This document shows, one piece after another, positions 41,584-50,610 of a DNA stretch of 64,000 bases. The DNA is from Psychroflexus aurantiacus. Lineage in GTDB: Bacteria; Bacteroidota; Bacteroidia; Flavobacteriales; Flavobacteriaceae. The stretch is from the NCBI RefSeq assembly GCF_010820555.1, contig NZ_JAAIKD010000003.1, forward strand, positions 372,001 through 436,000. The letters are read 5' to 3'. The translations under genes and the position numbers were made by a program. Positions within the stretch are counted from its first letter, which is position 1; each line of letters begins with the position of its first letter. A model generated the notes under the pieces. The model worked only from the letters and a program-made list of their open reading frames with translations, ran no database searches and was not told the DNA's origin.

Positions 41584-44033
41584 AGCGATTTGTTGTAAAT
41601 CAAAATCGCATTGTCGTCTCCTTTCACAATAAAATTCAATGCAGTGGGGGCCCGCAAATCCAGTTCGATATGTGAGTTTCCAAAGACGGGAAATCCGGAA
41701 ACCAGTTCCGCCTGCTCATCAAAGAGGTAGACTTTATCCGCCTGTTGATCGACAATGCTGAAATAGGTTCTGTTGGCCTGCTCGTAGATTTGCGGAGGCA
41801 GATACAGGCCGTAATCCAGGGTTTTAGTCACGCCGTTGATGCTTAGTTTATTTTCTGAAAAGGTCACCACGTGTTTGGGGCTCACCGCGATAAAATGATT
41901 ATCAGACAGGTCCATGGCGGTGGTCTTCACCGCTCCGCTCTGGGAGATTTCGATACGGTTTCCCTCGGCATCGGTTCCTGTAAAACTCGCGTTATGCAGA
42001 CCCCAGGCATTGCCCGACGTAGATATGCTTTGCTTGGGATTGACACGCACCCCGCCGGTTCTGTTCAGGATGTTCAGACCCTGCTCGTTTTCAACCAGGA
42101 TGTAGTCTTTTCTACCGATGCGGATGTGCTGGGGTGTACGCTGAATTTTACTTCCGGACTTGAAATCAAAGCCTTTCACCAGTTTCCCTTCTTTGTTGAA
42201 CATCAGGACCTCATCGCCCTGAACCACGACAAACCTGTATTTTCCATTTTGATCGTAATCGAAAATCGCCAAACCTTCAGAGATGAAATCTTTAAACTCC
42301 AGAGGAAAGGGCGCTACGGAATTCCCGTTCTTGTCGATGACATACAGCTTATTCTGCGTGGTAAAGGCCATCTGCAGTCTTGTATTTCTATAAATATCCA
42401 GGGTGAGTATCTCCCCCACTATTCTGCTGTCCAGCGGCTTTGTCCAGATGGTCTTCCCGTCCTGAGCAATCAGGTGTAAGGTGTTGGTCTCATCCTGAAC
42501 CGCGATGTCTTTTTGCCGCGTTCTCCAGTTGGTAAACAGAGAAGGCTCGGTGGCGATGCTGTGGTCGAGTTTGATGCGCTTCACCTGAATGGCTTCCTCA
42601 GATTTGGCTTCAGACCGGGTTTTGGATAAAATGCCATTGACAAAGGCAAAATTATCCTCCTGGGTCGCCTGCATGATGACAGAACTGTACCCCTCCGCAG
42701 AGAAATTTTTAAAGTTGGCTGCGAAATCTTCAGCAGCAGAGTTCTCGAGCTGATCGACGATGGCCTCCAGTTGCCCGCCCCAGACCATATGCGCCGAAGC
42801 ACTCATCTTGTCTACGGCATCCTGAAACGAGGAAGACTCACTCAGAACCGACCGGTTATTGATGTTGATCAATATACTTTCTAAAGCCTCCTGGTTTTTA
42901 GCAAACAGGAAATGACTGTCATAGACCGTAAAGACAGAAAATTTGTGATTGGACAGCAGCGGTGAAAAATCGGCAAACACGTTTTCAGGCTGAAATGTGT
43001 AGATGGTCTGATTTCTGAACGTGGTTTCCTGCTGCACTTTCATAGACAGAGAATCCAAAGTTCGGGTCACATTGGAACTGAGCATGTCATACACCAAAGC
43101 GCCGTTTTCCAGCGCGATAGCTCCTACCTGTTTGCTGTCTTCAAATATAAATCTAAAGGGAGAGGTGGCGGTATGGTTTTGATCAGCTCTGTTGTTTTGA
43201 AGGCTTTCAAAGTCAGAAAACGTCAGACTTAAAAATCCGGTGGCATTGACTGGGGTTACTTCGTGCAGTCGAAATGCAGACGGAGAAGTTCCACTGAACA
43301 AGTCGAGTTTTTTGGAGGCGGCATTGCTTAAAATCGCCCCGGACCAGGTGTAGCTACCTTTGGAGATCTCCAGGTCAATGCTCAGCCATTTGCCCAGGCC
43401 TTTCAGGGATTTGGCATTCAGGTCGTCAAACTCGTTTTTATACAGATAATGCGCCTCTTCGAGATTGATAAAAGCCGAAGTTTCTCCTGTGGCTGCTTTA
43501 TGGGCTTTGTAGAAGAGCTCATCGAATTTAAACTGATTGTTGTAGGCTCTGATCACGTTCTCGATGATCAGTTTGGATTCTGAAGAAATCCTTACCTGCT
43601 CGATCAGCGTGGAATAGAAGGTTGCCTGATCCAGTTCAAATTCTGAAATCACCTGACCGGCATAATCGATTTCTTTTTGTTTGGTGAGTTGAAGTGAATC
43701 CAGCTGAAGGTACCGGTCCTCGATAATCAGCGAGGTGGCGAGTTCACGCTCCCCTATGGGCGTCACGGCCAGAAAGGCCTCTGCATCCAGATCGAAATAA
43801 CGGATGAACTTAAACTTGTCCTGAATGTCTTTGAAAACGGGTAAGGACGCATTGTTCTGAAACAATTCGGTCGCCGTGAGCTCTTCGACCGAGCGGGAAA
43901 GGTTTTCGGATTCTAAAATCAGGACCGACTTAGACGGAATAAAGTCTATGAGTTTTCCCTGCACGCCTTTCGAATCGAACTGACATGCACTTAAGCCAAG
44001 GCAAAAACAAATCATTATAAAAAGTGGACGCAT
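41580..44033 (-). CDS. Large predicted lipoprotein of unknown function
   Basis: An 817-residue protein with a lipoprotein signal (MRPLFIMICFCLGLSAC, Cys at 17). Residues 20-480 are alpha/beta with little I can assign (IDFIPSKSVLILESENLSRS, FSVFTVYDSHFLFAKNQEAL). From about 500 on, short strands with repeated turns appear (TLHLIAQDGKTIWTKPLDSR, LYVIDKNGNSVAPFPLEFKD, YILVENEQGLNILNRTGG), which look like blades of a beta-propeller. It may be anchored in the envelope and bind something; no enzyme motif is seen. It lies downstream of rnhB by 65 nt in the same direction. Confidence 0.8.
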   Translation of the reverse strand: MRPLFIMICFCLGLSACQFDSKGVQGKLIDFIPSKSVLILESENLSRSVEELTATELFQNNASLPVFKDIQDKFKFIRYFDLDAEAFLAVTPIGERELATSLIIEDRYLQLDSLQLTKQKEIDYAGQVISEFELDQATFYSTLIEQVRISSESKLIIENVIRAYNNQFKFDELFYKAHKAATGETSAFINLEEAHYLYKNEFDDLNAKSLKGLGKWLSIDLEISKGSYTWSGAILSNAASKKLDLFSGTSPSAFRLHEVTPVNATGFLSLTFSDFESLQNNRADQNHTATSPFRFIFEDSKQVGAIALENGALVYDMLSSNVTRTLDSLSMKVQQETTFRNQTIYTFQPENVFADFSPLLSNHKFSVFTVYDSHFLFAKNQEALESILININNRSVLSESSSFQDAVDKMSASAHMVWGGQLEAIVDQLENSAAEDFAANFKNFSAEGYSSVIMQATQEDNFAFVNGILSKTRSEAKSEEAIQVKRIKLDHSIATEPSLFTNWRTRQKDIAVQDETNTLHLIAQDGKTIWTKPLDSRIVGEILTLDIYRNTRLQMAFTTQNKLYVIDKNGNSVAPFPLEFKDFISEGLAIFDYDQNGKYRFVVVQGDEVLMFNKEGKLVKGFDFKSGSKIQRTPQHIRIGRKDYILVENEQGLNILNRTGGVRVNPKQSISTSGNAWGLHNASFTGTDAEGNRIEISQSGAVKTTAMDLSDNHFIAVSPKHVVTFSENKLSINGVTKTLDYGLYLPPQIYEQANRTYFSIVDQQADKVYLFDEQAELVSGFPVFGNSHIELDLRAPTALNFIVKGDDNAILIYNKSL

Positions 44034-44098
44034 AAACTGAGGTATTTAAAACACAAAATTAGGTTAAAATAGGAATCTAAGCCCATATACCTTTTGGT

Positions 44099-44698
44099 TT
44101 ATAATTTTAATTCGATTTGCTCCGGCAATTGCTTAAAACTGAGCCTGTGATATTTGGTCAGTCCATAGGTTTGAATGGCTTTGCGGTGGGCTTTGGTGGG
44201 ATAGCCCTTGTTTTGTGCCCAGCCATACATCGGGAATTCCCTGTCAATTTTTTTCATATAGGCATCTCTGGCGGTTTTGGCCAGAACAGAAGCCGCCGCG
44301 ATACTGAGAAATTTAGAATCGCCTTTGATGATGCATTCGTGTCTGACTTTTTTATAAGGCTTAAACCGGTTTCCATCCACCAGAATCAGTTCCGGACAGG
44401 GCTTTAGTTTCTGAATAGACTTATGCATCGCCAGAATAGAAGCATTCAGAATATTGATCTCGTCGATAATGCCCATATCGATATGAGCAATACCAAAACT
44501 GACACAACTGTCTTTTACAATCTCTTCTAAAAATTCCCGGTTTGAGGCGGTTAAAAGTTTGGAATCGTTGAGGATTTCATTTTGAAAATCGGCGGGTAAG
44601 ATCACAGCAGCGGCAGTCACAGGACCGGCCAGGCAACCCCGACCCGCTTCATCGGTTCCGCATTCCAGGTATTTGGTTTGATAATTGAGTTGAAGCAT
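44099..44698 (-). CDS. rnhB: Ribonuclease HII
   Basis: A 199-residue RNase HII, which cuts the RNA strand of RNA-DNA hybrids and starts ribonucleotide removal. [20 protein letters not shown] has the DE metal residues, [12 protein letters not shown] and [20 protein letters not shown] the later acidic residues. I start at the ATG at 44698 ([20 protein letters not shown]), because the longer reading from TTG 44716 would begin inside the promoter box at 44714-44721. Confidence 0.96.
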   Translation of the reverse strand: MLQLNYQTKYLECGTDEAGRGCLAGPVTAAAVILPADFQNEILNDSKLLTASNREFLEEIVKDSCVSFGIAHIDMGIIDEINILNASILAMHKSIQKLKPCPELILVDGNRFKPYKKVRHECIIKGDSKFLSIAAASVLAKTARDAYMKKIDREFPMYGWAQNKGYPTKAHRKAIQTYGLTKYHRLSFKQLPEQIELKL

Positions 44699-44713
44699 AA
44701 TCAAATTCAGCAA

Positions 44714-44721
44714 CAAAAATA
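44714..44721 (-). promoter_or_regulatory. Bacteroidota -7 box for rnhB
   Basis: TATTTTTG on the minus strand, 15 nt before the ATG at 44698. It decides the start of rnhB. Confidence 0.55.
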
Positions 44722-44783
44722 TAAATTCTCAGATTCTTAATTGAATTATGGAGGACATTAAAACGTAAGTAAACTAAAAATGA

Positions 44784-44791
44784 TACTTTTG
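44784..44791 (+). promoter_or_regulatory. Bacteroidota -7 box for the putative porin
   Basis: TACTTTTG, exact TAnnTTTG, 20 nt before the ATG at 44812. Confidence 0.6.
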
Positions 44792-44811
44792 CTCACGTTT
44801 TAAAACTGCTA

Positions 44812-46803
44812 ATGAAGTCCGTATTTTACATTCTCTTTTTCCTCCTCTTTACCACCTGGTCTCAGGCTCAAGTATTAAAATCAATAGATGGCGGAGGTAA
44901 AGGTAAAGACGATAAAACCAGTCAAGACGATGAGCTCTTCGATAGAAAAACAACACGGTCGGTCAAAGACGATCGTGAAAAACCCAATATTTCCAAATAT
45001 AAAATCATCTCCATAAGCAACGACACCACTTATGTGGATACCACCTTAAGCATTCGAAAAGACTATAAGTTTAATTATCTGAGAAAAGATGCGTTTGAGT
45101 TGCTGCCGTTTTCCAATGTAGGGAGACCCTATACCGAACTGGGCTATGCGTTTGATGACCTGCAGGCATTGCCTCGCTTTGGCGCCCGTGCCAAGCATTT
45201 CAATTATCTGGAGGTGGAAGACATTCACTATTACGAAGTACCGACGCCGCTAACTGAGCTTTATTTCAAAACTGTTTTTGAACAGGGTCAGACCCTGGAT
45301 GCCCTCTTTGCCACCAACCTGAAACCCAACCTGAATCTCTCCATCGCTTACAAGGGTTTACGGTCCCTGGGAAATTACCAGAGAGAACTGACCAGCACGG
45401 GAAACCTAAGGCTTGGACTGAATTACAGAACCCTAAATAACCGGTATTTTGTCAGGGCACATTTTGCGGCGCAGGATATTTTTAACGAGGAAAACGGGGG
45501 TCTGACAGATCGCTCTTACCAGCAGTTTTTAGATGAAATTCAGGAAATTCAAAACAGGGCTGCTGCAGAAGTCAGGCTGGATAATGCGGAAACCGAACTG
45601 GATGCCAAGCGGTTTTACGTCAACCAGTTTTACAACATTCGCCCCGGCAATGATTCTACACAGAACGGCCAGATCCGACTGAAGCACGTCCTGGATTTTA
45701 CCGATAAGGAATACCGATTCATACAGGGTAGTTCCACCCCTGAGTTTTTTGGAACGCCATTTGAAAACGCCGACCTGCAGGACGAAGTGGAATATCAGAA
45801 TGTATCCAACACCCTGCTTTTGTCCTATAAGCAAAATCACCTGGGCAGAATAGGCTTTAAAGCCAGTCACAGCAATATCAACTACCTCTACAACTCCATT
45901 GTCGTTTTGGAAGACAAGCGGATTCCCAACCTCATCCAAAGGGATGTAATCAGTCTGGGGGGAACCTATTCAAAAACCTACAAAGGCTTTAAACTCGAGG
46001 GGGATGCCTCCTACAATATCACGGGAGGTTTTGGCGGCTACGCGGTTCACGGGAAAGCCAGCAAAAGCCTTTCCGATTCGCTTCAGTTTTCGGCCAGAAT
46101 AGATTTGAGTTCTGCGGCTCCCAACCTGAACTGGATCCTGAACCAAAGCGATTATGAAAATTACAACTGGTACAATCCCGATTATGAAAACGTCATTACC
46201 CAGCATCTGGAAGCCGAGGCCAGGTCTGAAGTCTATGGAAGCCTAACCGCCTCCCTCACTCAAATAGACAACCATGCTTACTTTGAGTACCTGAGCGCTC
46301 CGGAAGGTTCTCTAGCGGACAGTTTAGTGAGCCCACAGCAAACCGATTTACAGATCAGATACCTCAAACTAAAAGCCGTCAAAGATTTTAAGTACGGACA
46401 TTTCAATCTGGCCAATACGGTCCTGTACCAAAATGTGCTGGAGGGAGAATCTGTTTTTCCTGTCCCCGAATTTGTGACCAGAAACTCGCTGTTCTATGAT
46501 AATTATCTGTTTAACAAGGCCTTGTATCTTCAGACGGGGTTAACCTTCAGTTACTTTAGCAGTTTCAGGAGTAAGGCCTACGATCCTGTCCTTTCTGAAT
46601 TTGCGCTTCAGAATACTCAGGAACTCGAAGGCTTTTACACGCTCGACTTCTTCCTGAATGCCAAGGTCAGAGAAGCTCGAATTTTCTTTAAGCTGGAGAA
46701 TTTTACGACACTACTGGAGGGGAATACCAATTTTGCAGCACCAAGGCAGCCCTACAGGGATTTTGCCATTCGCTTTGGTATGGTATGGAATTTCTTTTTA
46801 TAA
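44812..46803 (+). CDS. Putative outer-membrane porin (PF14121-like)
   Basis: A 663-residue protein with a Sec signal peptide (MKSVFYILFFLLFTTWSQAQ). A charged stretch with DGGGKGKDDKTSQDDELF follows. The rest has the alternating pattern and aromatic girdles of a beta-barrel (NLNLSIAYKGLRSLGNYQRE, KGFKLEGDASYNITGGFGGY, LYLQTGLTFSYFSSFRSKAY) and ends in a strand terminating with Phe-Phe-Leu (AIRFGMVWNFFL). It matches the putative porin family found throughout Bacteroidota. Substrate unknown. Its 3' end overlaps the convergent zinc-finger gene by 6 nt. Confidence 0.88.
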   Translation: MKSVFYILFFLLFTTWSQAQVLKSIDGGGKGKDDKTSQDDELFDRKTTRSVKDDREKPNISKYKIISISNDTTYVDTTLSIRKDYKFNYLRKDAFELLPFSNVGRPYTELGYAFDDLQALPRFGARAKHFNYLEVEDIHYYEVPTPLTELYFKTVFEQGQTLDALFATNLKPNLNLSIAYKGLRSLGNYQRELTSTGNLRLGLNYRTLNNRYFVRAHFAAQDIFNEENGGLTDRSYQQFLDEIQEIQNRAAAEVRLDNAETELDAKRFYVNQFYNIRPGNDSTQNGQIRLKHVLDFTDKEYRFIQGSSTPEFFGTPFENADLQDEVEYQNVSNTLLLSYKQNHLGRIGFKASHSNINYLYNSIVVLEDKRIPNLIQRDVISLGGTYSKTYKGFKLEGDASYNITGGFGGYAVHGKASKSLSDSLQFSARIDLSSAAPNLNWILNQSDYENYNWYNPDYENVITQHLEAEARSEVYGSLTASLTQIDNHAYFEYLSAPEGSLADSLVSPQQTDLQIRYLKLKAVKDFKYGHFNLANTVLYQNVLEGESVFPVPEFVTRNSLFYDNYLFNKALYLQTGLTFSYFSSFRSKAYDPVLSEFALQNTQELEGFYTLDFFLNAKVREARIFFKLENFTTLLEGNTNFAAPRQPYRDFAIRFGMVWNFFL

Positions 46804-47046
46804 AGCCATCCTGGCTTTAAGCTCTTCTTTTTCGGATTTGGAAAGGAACTTGAGTTCATGATTCTGTAGGAGCAGCGTCAGTTCTTCGTTTTTAATATGG
46901 TAGGAATGACAGTGTTTGCAGTGCAAAATATGGATCTGAACCCTTAGTTTTTCCCAAAAGCCGGCTTCGCCATACTGCTGCTTATCGCTGAACTCAGCGA
47001 CTTTCTGACAGGGTCTTGGTAAATTATTCATGTTTTTAATTTCCAT
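46798..47046 (-). CDS. Small zinc-finger protein, candidate anti-sigma partner
   Basis: An 82-residue protein (or 78 from MNNLPRPCQKV at 47034). The central ILHCKHCHSYHIKNEEL has the H-C-x2-C arrangement of zf-HC2 anti-sigma domains, with an early Cys in RPCQKV. There is no membrane segment. It starts 9 nt after the ECF sigma gene on the same strand, so it is probably its soluble anti-sigma or modulator. Confidence 0.7.
   Translation of the reverse strand: MEIKNMNNLPRPCQKVAEFSDKQQYGEAGFWEKLRVQIHILHCKHCHSYHIKNEELTLLLQNHELKFLSKSEKEELKARMAL
46801..46819. terminator. Bidirectional terminator hairpin
   Basis: TAAAGCCA and TGGCTTTA form a perfect 8-bp stem with a 3-nt loop, at the meeting point of the porin gene and the convergent zinc-finger gene. 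It includes the porin stop codon. On the plus strand CTCTTCTTTTT follows. Confidence 0.5.
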
Positions 47047-47055
47047 GTGTTATGT

Positions 47056-47607
47056 TTAAAACCAGGAACTATCCAGACAACTGGCTAAAGCTTTTCTCGC
47101 TCTGTGGATAATCACCCACAAATTAGACGATGTAATTCCCATTTCCTTACAAATCACATCGTTGTCATAATTCTGAAGTGTTTTCATTTTAAAGATTTCA
47201 GCATGTTTGGGGTGAATCTGTTCCAGACAGGCTAAAATCGCTTCTCCCAATTCTTTGTTTTCTATTGAAAAATCTGCCGAAGTAGACCCGGCGTTAGCGA
47301 CCTGTTCTTCCAGCCAGGAGCCCTCCTGATCTTCACCGGCATAATTCATCTTGACCTCTGCCTGACCCTTATTGGAATTGATTTTGCGGTAGTGATCGAT
47401 GATTTTTCGATTTAAAATGGAGGTCAGCCATGTTTTTTCGGTAGACCGGCCTTCAAAATTGGCTTTGGATTTAAGTCCGGCCAGAAAAGTTTCGGACACG
47501 ATATCTTTGGCGACCTCTCTGTCACTCACCCTGGAAAGGGTGTAGTATAAAAAATAATCACTGTAGGTATCCACCCATAATTCGGGCTGCAGACTCTCCT
47601 TGCTCAT
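47056..47607 (-). CDS. ECF-type RNA polymerase sigma factor
   Basis: About 183 residues from the ATG at 47607 (MSKESLQPELWVDTYSDYF). Region 2 is FLYYTLSRVSDREVAKDIVS, ETFLAGLKSKANFEG and TWLTSILNRKIIDHYRKI; region 4 is ACLEQIHPKHAEIFKMKTLQ with VICKEMGITSSNLWVIIHRA. A start at 47622 also exists (MKSVHMSKES), but the promoter box TACATTTG ends only 1 nt before it, so transcription would begin inside or after it. Its regulon is unknown; the small zinc-finger gene follows. Confidence 0.88.
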   Translation of the reverse strand: MSKESLQPELWVDTYSDYFLYYTLSRVSDREVAKDIVSETFLAGLKSKANFEGRSTEKTWLTSILNRKIIDHYRKINSNKGQAEVKMNYAGEDQEGSWLEEQVANAGSTSADFSIENKELGEAILACLEQIHPKHAEIFKMKTLQNYDNDVICKEMGITSSNLWVIIHRARKALASCLDSSWF

Positions 47608-47623
47608 GTGAACTGATTTCATT

Positions 47624-47631
47624 CAAATGTA
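47624..47631 (-). promoter_or_regulatory. Bacteroidota -7 box for the sigma factor operon
   Basis: TACATTTG on the minus strand, 16 nt before the ATG at 47607. It shows that the operon is read at least partly by the primary sigma factor. Confidence 0.55.
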
Positions 47632-47708
47632 TTGAAAAAATAATCAAGCTATCCTTAAAAAAATAGGCCCAGATTATCGATTTTCGCAATAAATTAAACT
47701 TTGCAGCT

Positions 47709-48953
47709 ATGAATCAGGCTAAGTTATTGATTATTGGATTTGTGTGGCCGGAACCAACTTCTTCTGCCGCCGGAAGCCGGATGATGCAAATTATAGATCT
47801 TTTTCTCAAACGAAAATTTGACATCATATACGCCTCACCGGCCGGATTTTCGGAGAATGCAGAGAACCTTGAGCAACTTGGAGTGACTCAAAAGCAGATT
47901 CAGGTCAATAACTCCGACTTCGACGAGTATCTGAAAGCGCTGCAACCCACGCATGTGCTCTTCGACCGGTTTATGATGGAAGAGCAGTTTGGCTGGCGAG
48001 TTGCCGAGCACTGCCCCGAGGCCCTGAGGATTTTGGATACCGAAGACCTTCATTTTTTGAGAAAAGCCAGACAACAGGCCTACAAGGATAAAAAATCTTT
48101 CAAAAAAAAGTATTTATATACCGACATCGCCAAACGAGAAATCGCTTCCATTCTGCGAAGTGACCTGAGTCTGATCATCTCAAAATCTGAAATGAGTCTG
48201 CTGGTTCAGGAGTTTAAAATCAATAAGAGCCTCCTCCTCTACCTCCCCTTTTTATTAAAACCCCTGAAAGATAAAGACATTGAGAATCTCCCGGGTTTCG
48301 AGGAACGTCGGCATTTTATCAGCATCGGCAATTTTCTGCACGCGCCCAACTGGGATAAAACCCTGTTTTTAAAAGAAGAGATCTGGCCGCTCATCAAAAA
48401 GGAATTACCGGAAGCTGAACTTCATGTCTATGGGGCTTATACCTCCCAAAAAGTAGAGCAGCTTCACAATGCCAAGCAGGGCTTTTTGATAAAGGGCAGA
48501 GCCCCAAACGCCATCGAGGCGATTAAGCAGGCTCGGGTTTTGCTGGGACCACTTAGATTTGGTGCCGGACTCAAAGGCAAATTCATAGACGCCATGCAGG
48601 CAGGAACGCCCTCCATCACAACGACTGTTGGCGCCGAAGGCATTTGCGGCGATTTGCCCTGGTGTGGTGAAATCGCCAACACCCCCGAAGAAATTGCAAG
48701 ACAGGCCATTTTGCTCTATAAGATGCCCAAACGCTGGAACATAGGTCAGAAAAATGGCTTTAAAATTATCAATCGGCGTTTTCAGCGTCGGGTCTTTGCT
48801 GCCAATTTCTTCAAACGTCTTAAAAAACTGGAAACCGATGTGCATGTGCACAGACAGCAGAATTTTGTAGGTCAGATTCTGATGCACCATACCACCCAAA
48901 GCACGAAGTATATGTCTATGTGGATAGAATCCAAAAACAAAACTTCAACTTAG
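47709..48953 (+). CDS. Glycosyltransferase (GT4-like, Bacteroidota type)
   Basis: A 414-residue GT-B protein. LLIIGFVWPEPTSSAAGSRM is the donor/acceptor loop region characteristic of this subgroup; HFISIGNFLHAPNWDKTLFL, HVYGAYTSQKVEQLHNAKQG, FLIKGRAPNAIEAIKQARVL and FGAGLKGKFIDAMQAGTPSI form the donor domain. It is not in the large locus and may serve another glycan. A TTAAACTTTG sequence close upstream is a near match to the -7 box (one base too long). Confidence 0.85.
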   Translation: MNQAKLLIIGFVWPEPTSSAAGSRMMQIIDLFLKRKFDIIYASPAGFSENAENLEQLGVTQKQIQVNNSDFDEYLKALQPTHVLFDRFMMEEQFGWRVAEHCPEALRILDTEDLHFLRKARQQAYKDKKSFKKKYLYTDIAKREIASILRSDLSLIISKSEMSLLVQEFKINKSLLLYLPFLLKPLKDKDIENLPGFEERRHFISIGNFLHAPNWDKTLFLKEEIWPLIKKELPEAELHVYGAYTSQKVEQLHNAKQGFLIKGRAPNAIEAIKQARVLLGPLRFGAGLKGKFIDAMQAGTPSITTTVGAEGICGDLPWCGEIANTPEEIARQAILLYKMPKRWNIGQKNGFKIINRRFQRRVFAANFFKRLKKLETDVHVHRQQNFVGQILMHHTTQSTKYMSMWIESKNKTST

Positions 48954-48977
48954 AAGGCTTTTGATTACCTTTACTTT

Positions 48978-49448
48978 ATGAAGTTATGGACTCTCTTTTT
49001 TTTGACTTTGATGCTGTCTTCGTGTCAGGATTTCGACTTTAAAAAACAATCTGCAGAGGAAATTATGCAGGAGGAATTGAAATCCATCAATTGGGAAGAA
49101 GTCGACTTCTATCCTACATTTCAGAATTGCGGACTGGTCACGTCCAAAGAAGAAAGCAAAGTTTGTTTTGAAACCCAGATTAAACAGGCCGTAAGCAATC
49201 GCCTGAGTCAGCAGCAAATCCTCACTTCAAAATCAGCTCAGGACACCGTCATTTTAGAATTGTTCATTACCGAAGAAGGAGAAGCCTTACTCAAAACCAT
49301 TAGCATTTCTGATGAGCTTTCTGCTCAGAACCCCGACCTCGATGACTGGCTAAAAGAAGCTATTTCTGAACTCCCCGACCTGTATCCAGCTCAAAAAAGA
49401 AGCGTCCCGGTCCCCCTTCGCTCCGAGCTTCCTATCATTTTAAAATAA
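48978..49448 (+). CDS. Predicted small lipoprotein, unknown function
   Basis: A 156-residue protein with a lipoprotein signal MKLWTLFFLTLMLSSC (Cys 16). The mature part holds NWEEVDFYPTFQNCGLVTSK and CFETQIKQAVSNRLSQQ, with two cysteines, and ILELFITEEGEALLKTISIS plus LDDWLKEAISELPDLYPAQK, which resemble the fold of TonB C-terminal-like or similar small periplasmic domains. I do not recognise a family with certainty. It follows the glycosyltransferase by 24 nt and ends 1 nt before the convergent GT2 gene. TACCTTTA at about 48966 is one base off the -7 box. Confidence 0.75.
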   Translation: MKLWTLFFLTLMLSSCQDFDFKKQSAEEIMQEELKSINWEEVDFYPTFQNCGLVTSKEESKVCFETQIKQAVSNRLSQQQILTSKSAQDTVILELFITEEGEALLKTISISDELSAQNPDLDDWLKEAISELPDLYPAQKRSVPVPLRSELPIILK

Positions 49449-49449
49449 T

Positions 49450-50610
49450 CTATTTAAAATAGCGGCGGCCTTTCCAGTCGAATGTTCCATAAAAACTCGT
49501 CAGGGAAAAAAACAGGGTAAAGAAAGGATATACCACACTGACCTTTAGAAAATCTGTCCAGCAAAAGTCCAGCTCCTGAACTTTCGCCATACTGGATAAA
49601 CTAAATCCATCCACCATAAATTTCAGCACAAACCCGGAAAACAGAAACAGGAAAAACTCCGGATCCCAGAAGCCCAGGATAAGGCTCAGCACCAAAGTGA
49701 GCTGCATCAGCGTTATTAGAATCCCAACCGCCTTCATGTACCCGCTGTCGATCGAACTTACTTTCCGCGCCCAGCGTCTGCGCTGCTGCCATAACTCCCG
49801 AAAAGACTCCAAAGGCTTGGTCCATACCACACTTTCAGGATCTGATAGATAATCAATTGCAAAGCCTTTTTTTCTGAAACCCTGCAGGGTAAACACATCA
49901 TCTCCACTGGCAATATGCGCTGTTCCGAGATTGACCTCAGCATCCAGGTAAGCCTGCTTTTTGTAACACAAATTAGCGCCATTGCAAATCACGGGTTGTC
50001 GTCTTTTAAAACTTCCCAGACCAAAGGCCTGCAGACTCAGCATATCATAATGCTGGTACCTGGATAAAAAAGAAGTGTTTTTCTCTATCACAACACCACC
50101 CGCAACAAGGTCTGCAACCGAATTATGCAGGGAAGTATTATAACTTTCGAGCCAGTGCTTTGGGAGCGAAACATCTGCATCGGTAGTCAGGATATAGGGA
50201 TAAGACGACAGGGAAATGGCTTTATGAATGGCCTTTTTTTTGGGACTTAGTTTTCCGTCGGAACCTTCCTCATTGTTGCGGTCAGACTGGCTGGAAACCA
50301 GATGGATTTTAATATCGCGATACCCGGTCTGAAAGGCTCTCACCAGTTTCCAGGAGTCGTCCCTGGAATCGTCATCCACAAAAATAATTTCGAATAAGGA
50401 GGTGGGATAAGACAACTCTGAAATGGAATTGAATAAATTAGGGAGGTTTTTAGCTTCATCCCGCATGGGGATGGTGATGCTAAATTTGGCATTGGGCGGT
50501 CTTTTTTCCGGAGGCTCTGGCTTTAAAAACCTGATAAACCCCAACGTCATCCACAGGATGTAAACCAGATACATCAAAAGAAGCACATAAAAACCGATAA
50601 CCCAGGTCAT
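49450..50610 (-). CDS. Membrane glycosyltransferase family 2
   Basis: A 386-residue processive-type GT2. One N-terminal membrane segment (YVLLLMYLVYILWMTLGFI) precedes FSITIPMRDEAKNLPNLFNS, FEIIFVDDDSRDDSWKLVRA, YILTTDADVSLPKHWLESYN (DxD), GDDVFTLQGFRKKGFAIDYL and the QRRRWARK motif of processive enzymes. Three further membrane segments close the chain. It overlaps the upstream membrane protein gene by 4 nt; together they may make or place a glycolipid. Confidence 0.9.
   Translation of the reverse strand: MTWVIGFYVLLLMYLVYILWMTLGFIRFLKPEPPEKRPPNAKFSITIPMRDEAKNLPNLFNSISELSYPTSLFEIIFVDDDSRDDSWKLVRAFQTGYRDIKIHLVSSQSDRNNEEGSDGKLSPKKKAIHKAISLSSYPYILTTDADVSLPKHWLESYNTSLHNSVADLVAGGVVIEKNTSFLSRYQHYDMLSLQAFGLGSFKRRQPVICNGANLCYKKQAYLDAEVNLGTAHIASGDDVFTLQGFRKKGFAIDYLSDPESVVWTKPLESFRELWQQRRRWARKVSSIDSGYMKAVGILITLMQLTLVLSLILGFWDPEFFLFLFSGFVLKFMVDGFSLSSMAKVQELDFCWTDFLKVSVVYPFFTLFFSLTSFYGTFDWKGRRYFK

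Noticed and set aside
45529-46206. Minus-strand open frames within the porin gene
   Set aside because: They are antisense shadows of a clear beta-barrel coding region.
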